The notes: generated from the sequence alone by a model not told the origin. Positions 53,167-63,340 are shown, numbered from the stretch's first letter. The stretch: DNA of 64,000 nt from an uncultured Cellvibrionales bacterium (GCA_913063225.1 CAJXYP010000016.1:1-64000); one strand, 5' to 3'. Program-made: numbers and translations.

Positions 53167-54210
53167 ATGCACGAACTTGTTAAAGATTATTACGGCAAAG
53201 AGCTACAAAGCTCTGAAGACCTAAAAACCACCGCCTGCTGTGATTTCAGCGATATGCCTGAATGGCTGAAACCCCTTCTTGCCAATATCCACCCAGAGGT
53301 TATGTCCAAGTACTACGGCTGTGGTTTGGTATGCCCTAGCTTGCTAGAAGGCTGTCGCATTCTCGATCTGGGCAGTGGTTCCGGCCGTGATGTTTATGCG
53401 CTTGCGCAGCTAGTCGGCGCCACCGGCGAAGTGATTGGCATTGATATGACCGACGAGCAACTTAAGGTTGCTGAAGATCATCGCGCCCACCATGCCGAAG
53501 TATTTGGCTACGAAAATGTACGTTTTATTAAAGGTTATATCGAAAAGCTCGATGAGCTAAATTTGGAAGACAATAGCTTTGATGTGATTGTCTCCAACTG
53601 TGTGATCAACCTCTCGCCAGACAAAGATGCCGTGCTTGCCGAGGTGCATCGACTGCTCAAGCCCGGTGGCGAGTTTTACTTTTCTGATGTCTATTCAGAT
53701 CGGCGCGTACCCACAGATGTGCGAAACGATCCTGTTCTTTATGGCGAGTGCCTCGGCGGCGCGCTTTACTGGAATGACTTTGTAAGTCTCGGCAAGAAGC
53801 ATGGCTTTGCCGATCCGAGACTAGTTGAAGATAGACCACTAGAAATTACCGATCCCAAGTTAACGGTAAAAATCGGCAATATCCGTTTTTATTCGGCGAC
53901 TTATCGACTATTTAAACTCGACAGCTTGGAGCCCGAATGCGAAGACTACGGCCAAGCGGTTATCTACAGAGGCAGCATTCCAGAAAGTCCCGATTTCTTT
54001 GAACTGGATAAGCATCACTTTATTGAAACCGGCAAGGTATTCCCGGTCTGTGGAAATACTTGGCATATGTTGAAAGACACCCGTATTGCGGGGCATTTTG
54101 AGTTTATTGGCGACTTTTCCAAGCATTATGGGATATTTGAGGGCTGCGGTACGCCGGTTCCCTATGATCAGGGAACTAACGAATCTAGTGACGCAGCGCC
54201 CTGCTGTTAA
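53167..54210 (+). CDS. arsM: Arsenite S-adenosylmethyltransferase-like protein
   Basis: 347 residues from ATG 53167. SAM-binding loop LDLGSGSGRD (67-76) and ArsM-type layout. Four As(III)-binding cysteine positions are present: Cys24 or Cys25, Cys52, Cys145 and Cys195; the 28 and 50 residue spacings between the first and last pairs match those known for algal ArsM. Ends in Cys-Cys. ArsM methylates arsenite to volatile or less toxic forms. No other ars gene is beside it; a dead arsR-type gene lies 15 kb away. Confidence 0.88.
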   Translation: MHELVKDYYGKELQSSEDLKTTACCDFSDMPEWLKPLLANIHPEVMSKYYGCGLVCPSLLEGCRILDLGSGSGRDVYALAQLVGATGEVIGIDMTDEQLKVAEDHRAHHAEVFGYENVRFIKGYIEKLDELNLEDNSFDVIVSNCVINLSPDKDAVLAEVHRLLKPGGEFYFSDVYSDRRVPTDVRNDPVLYGECLGGALYWNDFVSLGKKHGFADPRLVEDRPLEITDPKLTVKIGNIRFYSATYRLFKLDSLEPECEDYGQAVIYRGSIPESPDFFELDKHHFIETGKVFPVCGNTWHMLKDTRIAGHFEFIGDFSKHYGIFEGCGTPVPYDQGTNESSDAAPCC

Positions 54211-54237
54211 CCGCAAAACTGCGCGGTTGTTCTAGAG

Positions 54238-54262
54238 AAAGGCGCTTTAGGCGCCTTTGTTG
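54238..54262 (+). terminator. Intrinsic terminator after arsM
   Basis: Stem AAAGGCGC / GCGCCTTT with a TTTAG loop, followed by GTTGTTT; moderately strong. Confidence 0.75.
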
Positions 54263-54354
54263 TTTCCGGCTATCCTGATAATACCGCTATCAAGCAAGCC
54301 CCAGTGATAAGATTCAGCACAATAGTTTGAAACTTTGAAATGGATATCAATTAG

Positions 54355-55470
54355 TTGCGAGCAAAGACACTCCTCATTGCCGTATTGGTGCTGCCGGTTT
54401 TTCCGGCGTCGGCAACGATCTTCTATGTCAACGACCATGCAATATTTATAACCACCGGATCAGATGGCAATACCTTCCAATTTTTGGACTTAATTGATAC
54501 CGATGATGACGCTATCAATATCGTTACGAGCCTGAACAACAGCTTTAACGATATTGATATTAGTAATCCTACGGAAGCCACTCCGCAAGACGGAATTATT
54601 GTTACTGACACGGTTTCAACAGGGAGCAGTTTCAACGATATAACAGTCGACAATGTCGACAACGACTGTTTTGAAACATTCGCCAATGACACCACCATCA
54701 CCACTGCAACTTTTACCAACTGCGGGCAAGACGGAGTGGTTATTAATCTGACTGCCGGCACCCTGCTCACGCTGGACGATATCACCGCTACAGATCCGGC
54801 AGCTTTGGGCATCAGCATCGCCAACCTAGTTGCAGGCACGGTCTTGATTTCCGACATTACAGTAACAGCAGCGACAACCGGCTTGCTATTAAGCGCTACT
54901 AGCGGCGGCACCTATCGAGATATAGATATTCGAACCAGCACCACCGGCATGCAACTCACTAATGCTGACAGTAACGATTTTGATGTTACTGCGTTTTCGG
55001 CCAATATTTTTGGAGCCACCGGGCAGGGCAATGGCACCGGCATAATCGTGAGCGCCGGCTCTGACTCGAATACCTTTAACGCGCTGAGCGTGGTGGACAA
55101 TACAGGCGATGGCATTGAAATCAGCAGCACTTCCGCTTCCAATATCATCGATGGCAATTTGTTTCTAGGTAATACCCTGAACGGGGCTAACTTAGCGGGA
55201 ACTGGCGCGAATTCCTTTTATGCAAATTGCCTGCGCAACGCCACCAATATTCTGGACGGCGGTGCGGGCGGAATTACCTACATCAACGCTGGCAGTGGCA
55301 ATTTTTGGGGAAGCTTTCCGGCGGATGGAACCGGATTTTCTGAAGACAATACAACATGCACTGATGCCGGAGAATTCGATGCTGGCGGAACAGAAATAAT
55401 GGCCGCGCGTTGTGGCACTTTAAACGCCACTGAGTCCTGTACTTTGACTTTCTCTTTGAATATTGAGTAG
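54355..55470 (+). CDS. Secreted right-handed beta-helix protein
   Basis: 371 residues from TTG 54355 with a signal peptide ending PASA. The mature protein is a run of short repeats with N-T-F, N-x-F-N-D-I and D-G-I-x-I-S units (DSNTFNALSVVDNTGDGIEISS, positions about 240-262) typical of parallel beta-helix or NosD-like repeats; Thr, Asn and Asp rich, few Lys. The last part holds Cys pairs. It is probably a surface or periplasmic carbohydrate-binding or structural protein. There is no strong Shine-Dalgarno, so the start is uncertain. Confidence 0.75.
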   Translation: MRAKTLLIAVLVLPVFPASATIFYVNDHAIFITTGSDGNTFQFLDLIDTDDDAINIVTSLNNSFNDIDISNPTEATPQDGIIVTDTVSTGSSFNDITVDNVDNDCFETFANDTTITTATFTNCGQDGVVINLTAGTLLTLDDITATDPAALGISIANLVAGTVLISDITVTAATTGLLLSATSGGTYRDIDIRTSTTGMQLTNADSNDFDVTAFSANIFGATGQGNGTGIIVSAGSDSNTFNALSVVDNTGDGIEISSTSASNIIDGNLFLGNTLNGANLAGTGANSFYANCLRNATNILDGGAGGITYINAGSGNFWGSFPADGTGFSEDNTTCTDAGEFDAGGTEIMAARCGTLNATESCTLTFSLNIE

Positions 55471-55498
55471 TCGTATAAGCGTCAACGAAAGTTGCTAG

Positions 55499-56020
55499 CT
55501 ATTTACGCACTGGCCTTTTGGAGAGCTTCCTCTGCAATGTGCGCCTGTGCATTCCCAGCTCCCTTGCACTGGCGCTAATATTTCCATCATTGGAACTAAG
55601 CACACGCTGAATATGCTCCCATTCCAAACGATCAAGACTTGGCGCCTGTTCCGGTATATCCGCAGCTAAATCATACGGGCTAGCCGCTAGGGCCCGCAGT
55701 ATTTGTTCGGCTCCAGCGGGTTTGGGCAGGTAGTTGTCAGCCCCCAGCTTGATGGCTTCTACCACAGTGGCAATGCTGGAAAAGCCAGTCAGTATGAGTA
55801 TTCGGGCTTCAGGCTGAGCCTTGCGCATATCTTCAAGAATACTTAAACCGGATTCTTCACCCAACCTAAGATCCAATAGCACCGAATCAAATGGCGACTT
55901 TGCCGCCGTTATGGCGCTGGATAAATTTAGAGCCACTTCAGATTCTATTTCACGACGTCTAAATGATCGCGCTAGGGTTTGCGCAAAAACTTCATCGTCA
56001 TCAATAATTAAAATGCGCAC
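55499..56020 (-). CDS. Response regulator, RegA/PrrA type
   Basis: 173 residues. Receiver domain with acidic triad Asp7-Asp9 and phospho-acceptor Asp50, Thr in LTGF, Lys in LPKP; then a short linker and a Fis-type helix-turn-helix (NISASARELGMHRRTLQRKLSKRP). This compact layout is that of RegA/ActR/RoxR, a redox-responsive global regulator of respiration. GTG start overlaps the stop of the kinase gene by one base (TAGTG), so the pair is translationally coupled. Confidence 0.92.
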   Translation of the reverse strand: MRILIIDDDEVFAQTLARSFRRREIESEVALNLSSAITAAKSPFDSVLLDLRLGEESGLSILEDMRKAQPEARILILTGFSSIATVVEAIKLGADNYLPKPAGAEQILRALAASPYDLAADIPEQAPSLDRLEWEHIQRVLSSNDGNISASARELGMHRRTLQRKLSKRPVRK

Positions 56021-57324
56021 TAGTGATCGGCCCCAGCAAAAAGCGGCAGCTCGACTAGCGTTTCAGCACCGCCCGCTTCCAAGTTGCGAATGGAAAGCTG
56101 CCCGCCCATTCGATTAATCGACGCGTTGGCCAAAAAATAGCCCATGCCTAAACCATCTGCTTTATCACTTACTAAGCGCTTACCGAGTTTTGATAGCACG
56201 CCACTAGGAACGCCTTCACCAAAGTCGCGAATAGATATTTTTAGTCTGTCTTCCGGCATTGGTCGAGCGCAAATTTCAATCTTTGATGAACCCGACGATT
56301 GGCTAGATTCGAGCGCATTGGCCATAAGATTCAGCAGGCTTTGCTGCAATGCAGTATCTGTTTCAAGTTGCAGCTCTCCAATGGACTGGGTTAGGTCCAG
56401 ATTGATCACCGCGTTTGCGAATAAATTTTTGGCTTGATCGATAAGCTGATCTAGCAGTTCTGCCACTGAACCCAAACGACTACCGGAGTTCTGTGCCGAA
56501 TGAGCGGCTGATACCAATCGCTGTAATATGGTTTTGCATCGATCTACTTCACCACAGGCAATTTCTAATTCGGATTTTTGATCTTCGTCTAACCCAATTT
56601 GCTGAGAAAAGTCCTGCAAGATAATAGTAAGACTGGAAATTGGAGTGCCCAACTCATGGGCTGTTCCGGCAGCGAAGGTACCCATAGCCAATAAATGTTC
56701 GTCTTCTCGCTGTTGCTGGTCTCTTATTGCCAGCTCGCGCTCTTGTGACCGAATTTGATCCGCCATGCGCGATACAAAGTAGGTAATCAATAAGGCACTA
56801 ACTACAAAATTCATCCACATACCCAGAATATGCGGGCTCTTCCAACTGACCGTTGTGCCATGGGACATATCAAACAGGGCCAGGTGCTGATATTCAAATA
56901 GTAGAAGCGTATAGATAGCGATACACAGACCGCTGAGCACCCATGCATTGCGTTTGCTAAGCGTCGCGACCCCGATTGAAAGCGGCACCAAATAATAGAA
57001 AAAAAAGGGGTTGGTGGCACCACCAGAAAGGTAGATAAGAATGGAGAAACCGACAATCTCCAAAGCCAAATTAAGACCATAGGCGGTCTCTGAGACCAAT
57101 TTTTGCTGGCCTGATTGATACCAAGAAAATGCCGTGAGCCAAACCAAACCCAGCATAATCAACCAAAGCATCCCATAGTCCATATCCAGCTTGAGCTGGA
57201 ATTGGGCAAAAGCTATTGCTGCAATTTGACCGATAAGGGCAAATAGCCGAATCCAGCACAGCAGTCGCAGATATCGCGCTCGCGATATATCGGCATTGGA
57301 TAAGTCGCTATGGAAAAAAGTCAA
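56020..57324 (-). CDS. Redox sensor histidine kinase, RegB/PrrB type
   Basis: 434 residues with six membrane helices (about 15-185). The quinone-site motif GGxxNPF is present as GGATNPF (101-107). H-box HELGTP has phospho-acceptor His223, and Cys263 lies 40 residues on, the same spacing as His225 and redox Cys265 of Rhodobacter RegB. The ATPase part includes NLMANALESS and GLGMGYFLA. It senses the quinone pool or redox state. Start codon appears to be TTG at 57324. No sensing genes other than its regulator are beside it. Confidence 0.92.
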   Translation of the reverse strand: MTFFHSDLSNADISRARYLRLLCWIRLFALIGQIAAIAFAQFQLKLDMDYGMLWLIMLGLVWLTAFSWYQSGQQKLVSETAYGLNLALEIVGFSILIYLSGGATNPFFFYYLVPLSIGVATLSKRNAWVLSGLCIAIYTLLLFEYQHLALFDMSHGTTVSWKSPHILGMWMNFVVSALLITYFVSRMADQIRSQERELAIRDQQQREDEHLLAMGTFAAGTAHELGTPISSLTIILQDFSQQIGLDEDQKSELEIACGEVDRCKTILQRLVSAAHSAQNSGSRLGSVAELLDQLIDQAKNLFANAVINLDLTQSIGELQLETDTALQQSLLNLMANALESSQSSGSSKIEICARPMPEDRLKISIRDFGEGVPSGVLSKLGKRLVSDKADGLGMGYFLANASINRMGGQLSIRNLEAGGAETLVELPLFAGADH

Positions 57325-57477
57325 AGTTATAGCCTAAGTGTTGATAACGAAGCATTCTAAGGGATAAAAGAAGCCGCAGCACCGCTGAAATAAAGGCCGC
57401 GACATTATGTCGCATTCAACTCGCTTCCCTAAAAACCTAAACTTGGCGTCTTAACCCTTCTATCTAGGAACGCTTAG

Positions 57478-58485
57478 GTGAATAAACTCATTTATTTCGC
57501 AATGCCTCTCCTCTTAATCGGCACCGCTACCGTTGCCGATACCGCGCGACCTGATGCCCACGCGCCAGCTGGTGTTATGGGAGATCACTCACACGCGAAG
57601 GGCGAATGGATGCTGTCTTACGCCTACATGCATATGCAAATGGAAGGTAACCTGGACGGCTCAGATGACATCGCTATCGCCGATATTCTGATGCCCATGC
57701 CAGGCACTTATATGGTTGCTCCAACCGAGATGACCATGGGCATGCACATGATTGGCGGAATGTACGCGCCCTCGGACCGACTTACCCTGATGTTTATGAC
57801 CAGCTTTCTTGATACTGAGATGTCTCATGTCACCGCTATGGGCGGAGCCTTTGATACATCCACATCGGGAATGGGAGATAGCAGTATTTCCGGGCTGTTC
57901 ACCGTCTCGAAAACAACTAACAGCAATACCATCGCTACCATCGGGCTCTCATTGCCTACCGGTTCGATAGACGAAACTGGCGTTACCCCCGCTACTGCCC
58001 CAAATGCAGGCCAACTACCTTACTCAATGCAACTCGGATCTGGCTCCTATGCTTTACTGCCGGCCCTGACCTATTCAAAGGCGGAATCAACTTGGTCTTG
58101 GGGTGCACAGCTTAAGGGCACAATTCAGCTACAAGAAAATGATCGCGACTACACACTGGGAGACCGCTGGCAGGCAACTGCTTGGGCTGCTCGACCGGTT
58201 AGCGAACAAGTCAGTCTATCTGTTCGGCTAGCTTGGCAGGACTGGGACGATGTCGATGGCGCAGATGCCGCGTTGAATCCCAACATGGTGCCTACAGCCG
58301 ATCCTAGTTTGCGCGCGGGTTCACGCATGGATGCTGGCTTCGGACTAAACTGGATCACCGGTGTCGGCCAGCACAATGCTCTTAGAGTATCTGCCGAATA
58401 CCTTGTGCCCGTAGAGCAAGACTTAAATGGACCGCAACTGGAAACCGATAGCTCTCTGGTTTTTAGAACGCAGTATTCCTTCTAA
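57478..58485 (+). CDS. Outer-membrane beta-barrel, phenol-pathway MetA/FApF-like
   Basis: 335 residues from GTG 57478 (AGGAA eight bases upstream). Signal peptide ends TVA-DT. The rest is alternating strands ending in an aromatic residue (RTQYSF), the usual barrel closing. Near the N-terminus a stretch is rich in Met and His (HSHAKGEWMLSYAYMHMQM, then MPMPGTYMVAPTEMTMGMHM), which could bind soft metals such as copper; this is inference. It is divergent from the RegB-type kinase gene. Confidence 0.72.
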   Translation: MNKLIYFAMPLLLIGTATVADTARPDAHAPAGVMGDHSHAKGEWMLSYAYMHMQMEGNLDGSDDIAIADILMPMPGTYMVAPTEMTMGMHMIGGMYAPSDRLTLMFMTSFLDTEMSHVTAMGGAFDTSTSGMGDSSISGLFTVSKTTNSNTIATIGLSLPTGSIDETGVTPATAPNAGQLPYSMQLGSGSYALLPALTYSKAESTWSWGAQLKGTIQLQENDRDYTLGDRWQATAWAARPVSEQVSLSVRLAWQDWDDVDGADAALNPNMVPTADPSLRAGSRMDAGFGLNWITGVGQHNALRVSAEYLVPVEQDLNGPQLETDSSLVFRTQYSF

Positions 58486-58512
58486 TTCCCTCTAACACCT
58501 TTTTAAAAGCAA

Positions 58513-58550
58513 TAAAAAACCGAATCGGCTTAACGCCAATTCGGGTTTTT
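58513..58550. terminator. Intrinsic terminator between barrel and ilvD genes
   Basis: Stem CCGAAT-C-GGC / GCC-A-ATTCGG with a TTAAC loop, A5 before and T5 after; usable in both directions between convergent genes. Confidence 0.8.
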
Positions 58551-58569
58551 AGTTTTAAGCATTCATGCT

Positions 58570-60237
58570 TTAGTCGGTAACTGCACCCAAGGACGCAGAA
58601 GATACCTGCTTGGCATATTTGGCCAGAACACCGCGTTTGTATCTCGGTTCAGGGGCAACCCATTTGGATTTGCGTTGCGCGAGCTCCACTTCATCTACAT
58701 GAAGGATCATTTGATTTTCTTCAGCATCAATGGTGATCTGATCGCCATCTTGAACCAAAGCAATTGGTCCGCCGTCCGCCGCTTCTGGCGTTACGTGACC
58801 TACTACAAAACCGTGGCTACCACCAGAGAAACGACCATCTGTCATTAGGGCCACATCGTTTCCTAGACCACGACCCATAATGGCGGAAGTTGGACTGAGC
58901 ATCTCTACCATGCCAGGCCCACCTTTCGGTCCTTCGTAGCGAATAACCACCACATCGCCAGCAACTACATCGCCATTCAGAATGGCTTGATAGCTCTGAT
59001 GTTCAGACTCATATACTTTGGCCGATCCGGTAAATTTGGTGCCTTCTTTACCGGTTACCTTGGCAACTGCGCCGTCCGGCGCAAGATTTCCGCGCAAAAT
59101 GCGCAGATGACTATCCGCCTTAATAGGGTTATCTAAGCCGCGAATAATATCTTGTTCGTCAGCATAGGGCTGAACGTCTGCCAGGTTTTCCGCCAGTGTT
59201 TTACCCGTAACGGTTATGCAATCCCCGTGCAATAGGCCAGCTTCCAGCAGCATCTTCATAAGGGGTTGAATTCCGCCGATAGCTACCAACTCGGACATCA
59301 TGTACTTACCACTGGGACGCAAGTCCGCAAGTAAAGGAACCCGTTTACCAATTTCGGTGAAATCGTCTAGTCCGAGATCTACATTGATTGCATGGGCCAT
59401 AGCCAATAGATGCAGCACCGCATTTGTGGAGCCGCCCAGAGCAATAACGATGGTGATGGCATTCTCAAAAGCTTTGCGCGTCATGATATCACTGGGCTTT
59501 AAATCTAACTGCAGTAGGTTTTGAACTGCTGCGCCGGCATTGCGGCAATCTTGAATCTTATCGTTCGAAATAGCGTCCTGGGCCGAGCTGCCGGGCAGGC
59601 TCATACCCAATGCTTCAATCGCAGAGGCCATGGTATTGGCGGTATACATGCCACCACAGGAACCGGGACCGGGAATAGCTTTGCGCTCAACGTCATCGAG
59701 GGCAACCAGATCAATATCGCCTTTGGCGTATTGGCCGACCGCTTCGAATACAGAAATGATATCCGTATGATCGGCACCCGGCCTAATAGTACCACCGTAA
59801 ACAAATACGGATGGTCGGTTAAGGCGTGCCAGAGCGATGATGCAGGCAGGCATATTTTTGTCGCAGCCGCCGATAGTGATCAAGCCATCAAAGCCTTCGC
59901 AGCCCGCTACCGTTTCGATGGAATCTGCGATTACTTCACGAGATACCAATGAGTACTTCATGCCCTCAGTGCCGTTCGCTATACCATCGGAAATAGTAAT
60001 GGTATTGAAGATAACGCCCTTGCCGCCAGCTTCATCAGCGCCTTCGCAGGCCTGCCTAGCTAGCTCATCAATATGCATATTGCATGGTGTGATCATGCTC
60101 CAGGTTGAGGCGATACCGATTTGCGATTTCTTAAAATCTTCGTCGGCAAACCCAACGGCGCGCAACATCGATCGGGCCGGCGCTTTAGTAGGCCCATCAA
60201 CAATATCGCTAGAATGGCGGCGTGTATGATCTGTCAT
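58570..60237 (-). CDS. ilvD: Dihydroxy-acid dehydratase
   Basis: 555 residues. IlvD/Edd family: [12 protein letters not shown] near residue 50, the iron-sulfur and Mg segment [11 protein letters not shown], and [22 protein letters not shown]-terminal [19 protein letters not shown] is the substrate pocket. It dehydrates dihydroxy acids to 2-oxo acids in valine, leucine and isoleucine synthesis. Length and CGGMYTANT favour ilvD over edd. Single gene. Confidence 0.95.
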   Translation of the reverse strand: MTDHTRRHSSDIVDGPTKAPARSMLRAVGFADEDFKKSQIGIASTWSMITPCNMHIDELARQACEGADEAGGKGVIFNTITISDGIANGTEGMKYSLVSREVIADSIETVAGCEGFDGLITIGGCDKNMPACIIALARLNRPSVFVYGGTIRPGADHTDIISVFEAVGQYAKGDIDLVALDDVERKAIPGPGSCGGMYTANTMASAIEALGMSLPGSSAQDAISNDKIQDCRNAGAAVQNLLQLDLKPSDIMTRKAFENAITIVIALGGSTNAVLHLLAMAHAINVDLGLDDFTEIGKRVPLLADLRPSGKYMMSELVAIGGIQPLMKMLLEAGLLHGDCITVTGKTLAENLADVQPYADEQDIIRGLDNPIKADSHLRILRGNLAPDGAVAKVTGKEGTKFTGSAKVYESEHQSYQAILNGDVVAGDVVVIRYEGPKGGPGMVEMLSPTSAIMGRGLGNDVALMTDGRFSGGSHGFVVGHVTPEAADGGPIALVQDGDQITIDAEENQMILHVDEVELAQRKSKWVAPEPRYKRGVLAKYAKQVSSASLGAVTD

Positions 60238-60315
60238 AGTTACTCAAATACTCCAAGTTAGAGAAATATAAGCGCTGCTTATATCGAATGGCGATTATGC
60301 CTTAAGAGACTGCAT

Positions 60316-60939
60316 GTGGACAAAAATACCCCGCAAACCAATTTTGTAGATTTGAAAGAAGTTATTGCCGATGCCGAGGTATCGCTAGCCTATACATCAA
60401 GCAATAATTTTGTTGGCCAGATTATTGATGGCTATCAGGTAAACCGTGCCCTGCTAACTCAAGAAGCAGCGGTTGCACTAAGGGGCGTTCAAACTGAGCT
60501 TAAACCTCTAGGGCTGGGCATAAAGATTTTGGACGCCTATCGACCACAGCGCGCCGTAAATCAGTTTGTGGCTTGGGCAAAAGATACCCAGGACTTAAGC
60601 ACCAAAGAAGCCTTCTATCCTCATCTGACGAAACATGAAATTTTTGATCAGGGTTATTTGTTTGTACGCTCTAGCCACTCTCGCGGCAGTACTGTCGATC
60701 TAACGCTTATCAAAACCGAAGATGGGACTGAGCTGGATATGGGATCCGCCTTTGACTTCTTTGATGAAATCTCTTGGTCGGATAGTCAGGATATAGATAG
60801 CTTACAGCGCAGCAACCGCGAGTTACTTCGCCGACTAATGACAAAAACTAGATTTGAGCCTATTGCCACCGAGTGGTGGCATTTCAGCTTGGCCAATGAA
60901 CCCTACCCCGATACCTATTTCGACTTTCTAATCACTTAA
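60316..60939 (+). CDS. D-Ala-D-Ala dipeptidase, VanX-like (M15D)
   Basis: 207 residues, GTG start. Zn ligands His121 and Asp128 (SSHSRGSTVD) and His189, catalytic Glu186 (EWWHF), and Arg76 in AYRPQ match M15D peptidases (VanX/DdpX). No export signal, so it probably acts in the cytoplasm on D-Ala-D-Ala from wall recycling rather than in vancomycin resistance; no vanH or vanA is nearby. It is convergent with the next gene, 9 bases apart. Confidence 0.9.
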   Translation: MDKNTPQTNFVDLKEVIADAEVSLAYTSSNNFVGQIIDGYQVNRALLTQEAAVALRGVQTELKPLGLGIKILDAYRPQRAVNQFVAWAKDTQDLSTKEAFYPHLTKHEIFDQGYLFVRSSHSRGSTVDLTLIKTEDGTELDMGSAFDFFDEISWSDSQDIDSLQRSNRELLRRLMTKTRFEPIATEWWHFSLANEPYPDTYFDFLIT

Positions 60940-60948
60940 GGTGGTGGA

Positions 60949-61503
60949 TTAAGGGCCCCAATCGAAAAACCGACGCAGACGTCTTTCGGTAGCCACAGTC
61001 CATTGGTCCATAGTCTCGCTAGCACCGGCAGCGTGCAGGCCCGGACTCTGAGCAACAACAGAATCAATAAATTCAATATCTTTGGCGTCGGCATCAATCA
61101 TCAAAACATGCCGTCCATGCTCCAGCGCTCGCTGGAAACTCTTAAAACGGGAGCTTGGTAAATGTGAACCTATCAAGCCGCCTTCCCAGGCGCAGAAACC
61201 TACGCAAACAATGGACAGCATAATAAATGGCGCCCAGCCTACCGTTTCGGTTGCACCAAGTGCGTTGGAGAAAAATAGAACCAGTGCTGCCAGTATCAGC
61301 CCCAATATAGCCCCTTTATAGGTAGTGCTAATCACATCGGTCCTAAACCAGGAATAGACTTGATTAAGATTGTGCTCTTTGACTCCAGCATCATCATTGC
61401 TGAGCACATGAATCTGCCCCCTCGATATACCGGAATCTTCTAGAGTATTTTCAACCCTCTCTAGGTCATCCAACGAGTTGCTAACATAAAAGTATCTCTT
61501 CAT
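60949..61503 (-). CDS. Two-helix membrane protein of unknown function
   Basis: 184 residues from ATG 61503; GGGGCAGG is just upstream. N-terminal soluble part (KRYFYVSNSLDDLERVENTLED ... IHVLSND) looks like a small alpha/beta domain, then two helices (AILGLILAALVLFFSNAL and GWAPFIMLSIVCVGFCAW), then GRHVLMIDADAKDIEFID like a second half of the same fold. Similar layouts occur in general-stress-type membrane proteins, but no named family is certain. Confidence 0.72.
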   Translation of the reverse strand: MKRYFYVSNSLDDLERVENTLEDSGISRGQIHVLSNDDAGVKEHNLNQVYSWFRTDVISTTYKGAILGLILAALVLFFSNALGATETVGWAPFIMLSIVCVGFCAWEGGLIGSHLPSSRFKSFQRALEHGRHVLMIDADAKDIEFIDSVVAQSPGLHAAGASETMDQWTVATERRLRRFFDWGP

Positions 61504-61751
61504 AGACCTGCCCCTTATAAGCAATATGGTGGCGGCAAATGAACACTCTTTTAGCTACAGAGGTGCATCAACCGTCAACTTAGCCTACATAAAACTCCAA
61601 AATAGGTCTATTACAAAACTTTTTTTTAATAGAGTTGGTTCGAGCGATTTGGAAGAATTGCCTCCTTAGCTTTACATAAGCCCCTTAAAACAGAACAATT
61701 GCGCCCTAGTACGCTCGTGCGTTCCGCCCACTATTTGTTATGAGGAAAGAA

Positions 61752-62243
61752 ATGTCCGCAAAAGTCGCTGTGGTAATGGGATCAAAAAGTGATTGGCCCA
61801 CCATGAAGATGACCACAGATCTACTCGACCAGCTGCAAGTCAGCTACGAAGTTGAGGTTGTTTCTGCGCACCGCACACCAGACAAGCTAATGGAATTTTC
61901 GGCCTCTGCCGTGGATGCCGGCTTTGAAATAATCATCGCTGGAGCCGGCGGTGCCGCGCATCTACCAGGCATGATCGCCTCTAAAACACGCCTGCCCGTC
62001 TTAGGCGTTCCGGTTGAGTCTAAAACGCTTGCCGGTTTGGATAGCCTGCTTTCTATTGCCCAGATGCCAAAGGGCGTTTCCGTTGGCACCCTCGCTGTAG
62101 GACCTGCCGGAGCTTATAACGCAGGCTTATTAGCCGCTCAGATTTTAGCCAACAATGATGCTGCCCTTGCTGGCCGCGTCGATGATTTCCGTAAAAGCCA
62201 AACCAATGTAGTTTTGGCAAACCCGGACCCGCGGAAAACTTAA
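61752..62243 (+). CDS. purE: N5-carboxyaminoimidazole ribonucleotide mutase
   Basis: 163 residues from ATG 61752, supported by GAGGAAAG just before it; an ATG four codons earlier overlaps this Shine-Dalgarno. Class I Pur[22 protein letters not shown] (catalytic His) and [12 protein letters not shown]. It converts N5-CAIR to CAIR in purine synthesis. The stop overlaps purK by one base (TAATG). Confidence 0.97.
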   Translation: MSAKVAVVMGSKSDWPTMKMTTDLLDQLQVSYEVEVVSAHRTPDKLMEFSASAVDAGFEIIIAGAGGAAHLPGMIASKTRLPVLGVPVESKTLAGLDSLLSIAQMPKGVSVGTLAVGPAGAYNAGLLAAQILANNDAALAGRVDDFRKSQTNVVLANPDPRKT

Positions 62244-63310
62244 TGCAAAAGATTTGGGTATTAGGCGCTGGACAGTTGGGCGCCATGCTTCACTATTCCG
62301 GATTGCCCTTGGCCTTAGAAGTCATACCTATCGATATTGAGTCTGAGCAACTTCTAGATATCGACGACAGAGACATCGTTACCGCCGAACGCGAAAAATG
62401 GCCGAAAACCAAAGCAACATCCCAATTGGCCGCTCACCCCAACTTTGTTAATAAAGACATATTTGGTCGACTAGCTGATCGGCTCACCCAAAAAAAAATA
62501 CTAGATGATCTTGGCATTGCCACGACGCCCTGGTGTGCTCTAGAACAAACAACAGAGATTGCTAGCCTGCATGATCACTTCGGTCCAAAAGTTCTGCTAA
62601 AACGCCGTACAGGCGGATATGACGGTCGCGGCCAACATTGGCTTGATCGGGATGGCGATGACGTCATTCCCGATGACTGGCGTGATCAGGCAATTGCCGA
62701 GAGAGAGATACCCTTTGAGGATGAAGTTTCCGTGGTGGGTGTGCGCAATAGCAGCGGCCAAATGGTTTTTTATCCTCTGTCTTTAAACTTACATTTGAAA
62801 GGCATCCTTATGGGTAGCCTTTCTCCAGTGCCTCGTATCAAAAACTTACAGAGCCAGGGCGAAGCAATGCTCGGCAAGCTAATGGAAGGACTTGATTACG
62901 TTGGTGTGATGGCGATGGAGTGCTTCCGAGTCGGTAATCAGCTGATGGTCAATGAGGTTGCTCCTCGAGTACACAACAGCGGGCATTGGACTTTGGCCGG
63001 CGCGAACATCAGCCAATTTGAATATCACCTGCGAGCCATTGCCAATTTGCCGATACCGGCGGCGGTGGTTAAAGCACCCACGGCAATGGTTAATTTAATC
63101 GGTACCCAATACCGAGAAGAATGGTTAGAACTACCCGGCGCTGAAGTCTATTGGTACGACAAAGAAGTCCGCCCAGGTCGCAAAGTTGGGCACATTAACT
63201 TCTGTAATTCAGATTCGTCAGGACTGGCGGACTCCCTGTGCCAACTGCAATCGCTATTGCCGAACAACTACGCGGAAGCCATCGACTGGCTCTCGGGTAA
63301 TTTGGACTAA
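62243..63310 (+). CDS. purK: N5-carboxyaminoimidazole ribonucleotide synthase
   Basis: 355 residues, ATP-grasp enzyme. N-terminal LGAGQLGAML, then VLLKRRTGGYDGRGQ, VSVVGVRNSSGQ and NEVAPRVHNSGHWTLAGANISQFE match PurK. It carboxylates AIR with ATP and bicarbonate to give the PurE substrate. It is coupled to purE by a one-base overlap. Confidence 0.96.
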   Translation: MQKIWVLGAGQLGAMLHYSGLPLALEVIPIDIESEQLLDIDDRDIVTAEREKWPKTKATSQLAAHPNFVNKDIFGRLADRLTQKKILDDLGIATTPWCALEQTTEIASLHDHFGPKVLLKRRTGGYDGRGQHWLDRDGDDVIPDDWRDQAIAEREIPFEDEVSVVGVRNSSGQMVFYPLSLNLHLKGILMGSLSPVPRIKNLQSQGEAMLGKLMEGLDYVGVMAMECFRVGNQLMVNEVAPRVHNSGHWTLAGANISQFEYHLRAIANLPIPAAVVKAPTAMVNLIGTQYREEWLELPGAEVYWYDKEVRPGRKVGHINFCNSDSSGLADSLCQLQSLLPNNYAEAIDWLSGNLD

Positions 63311-63340
63311 CTACCGAAGCTAACCGATGAAATTGGAACT

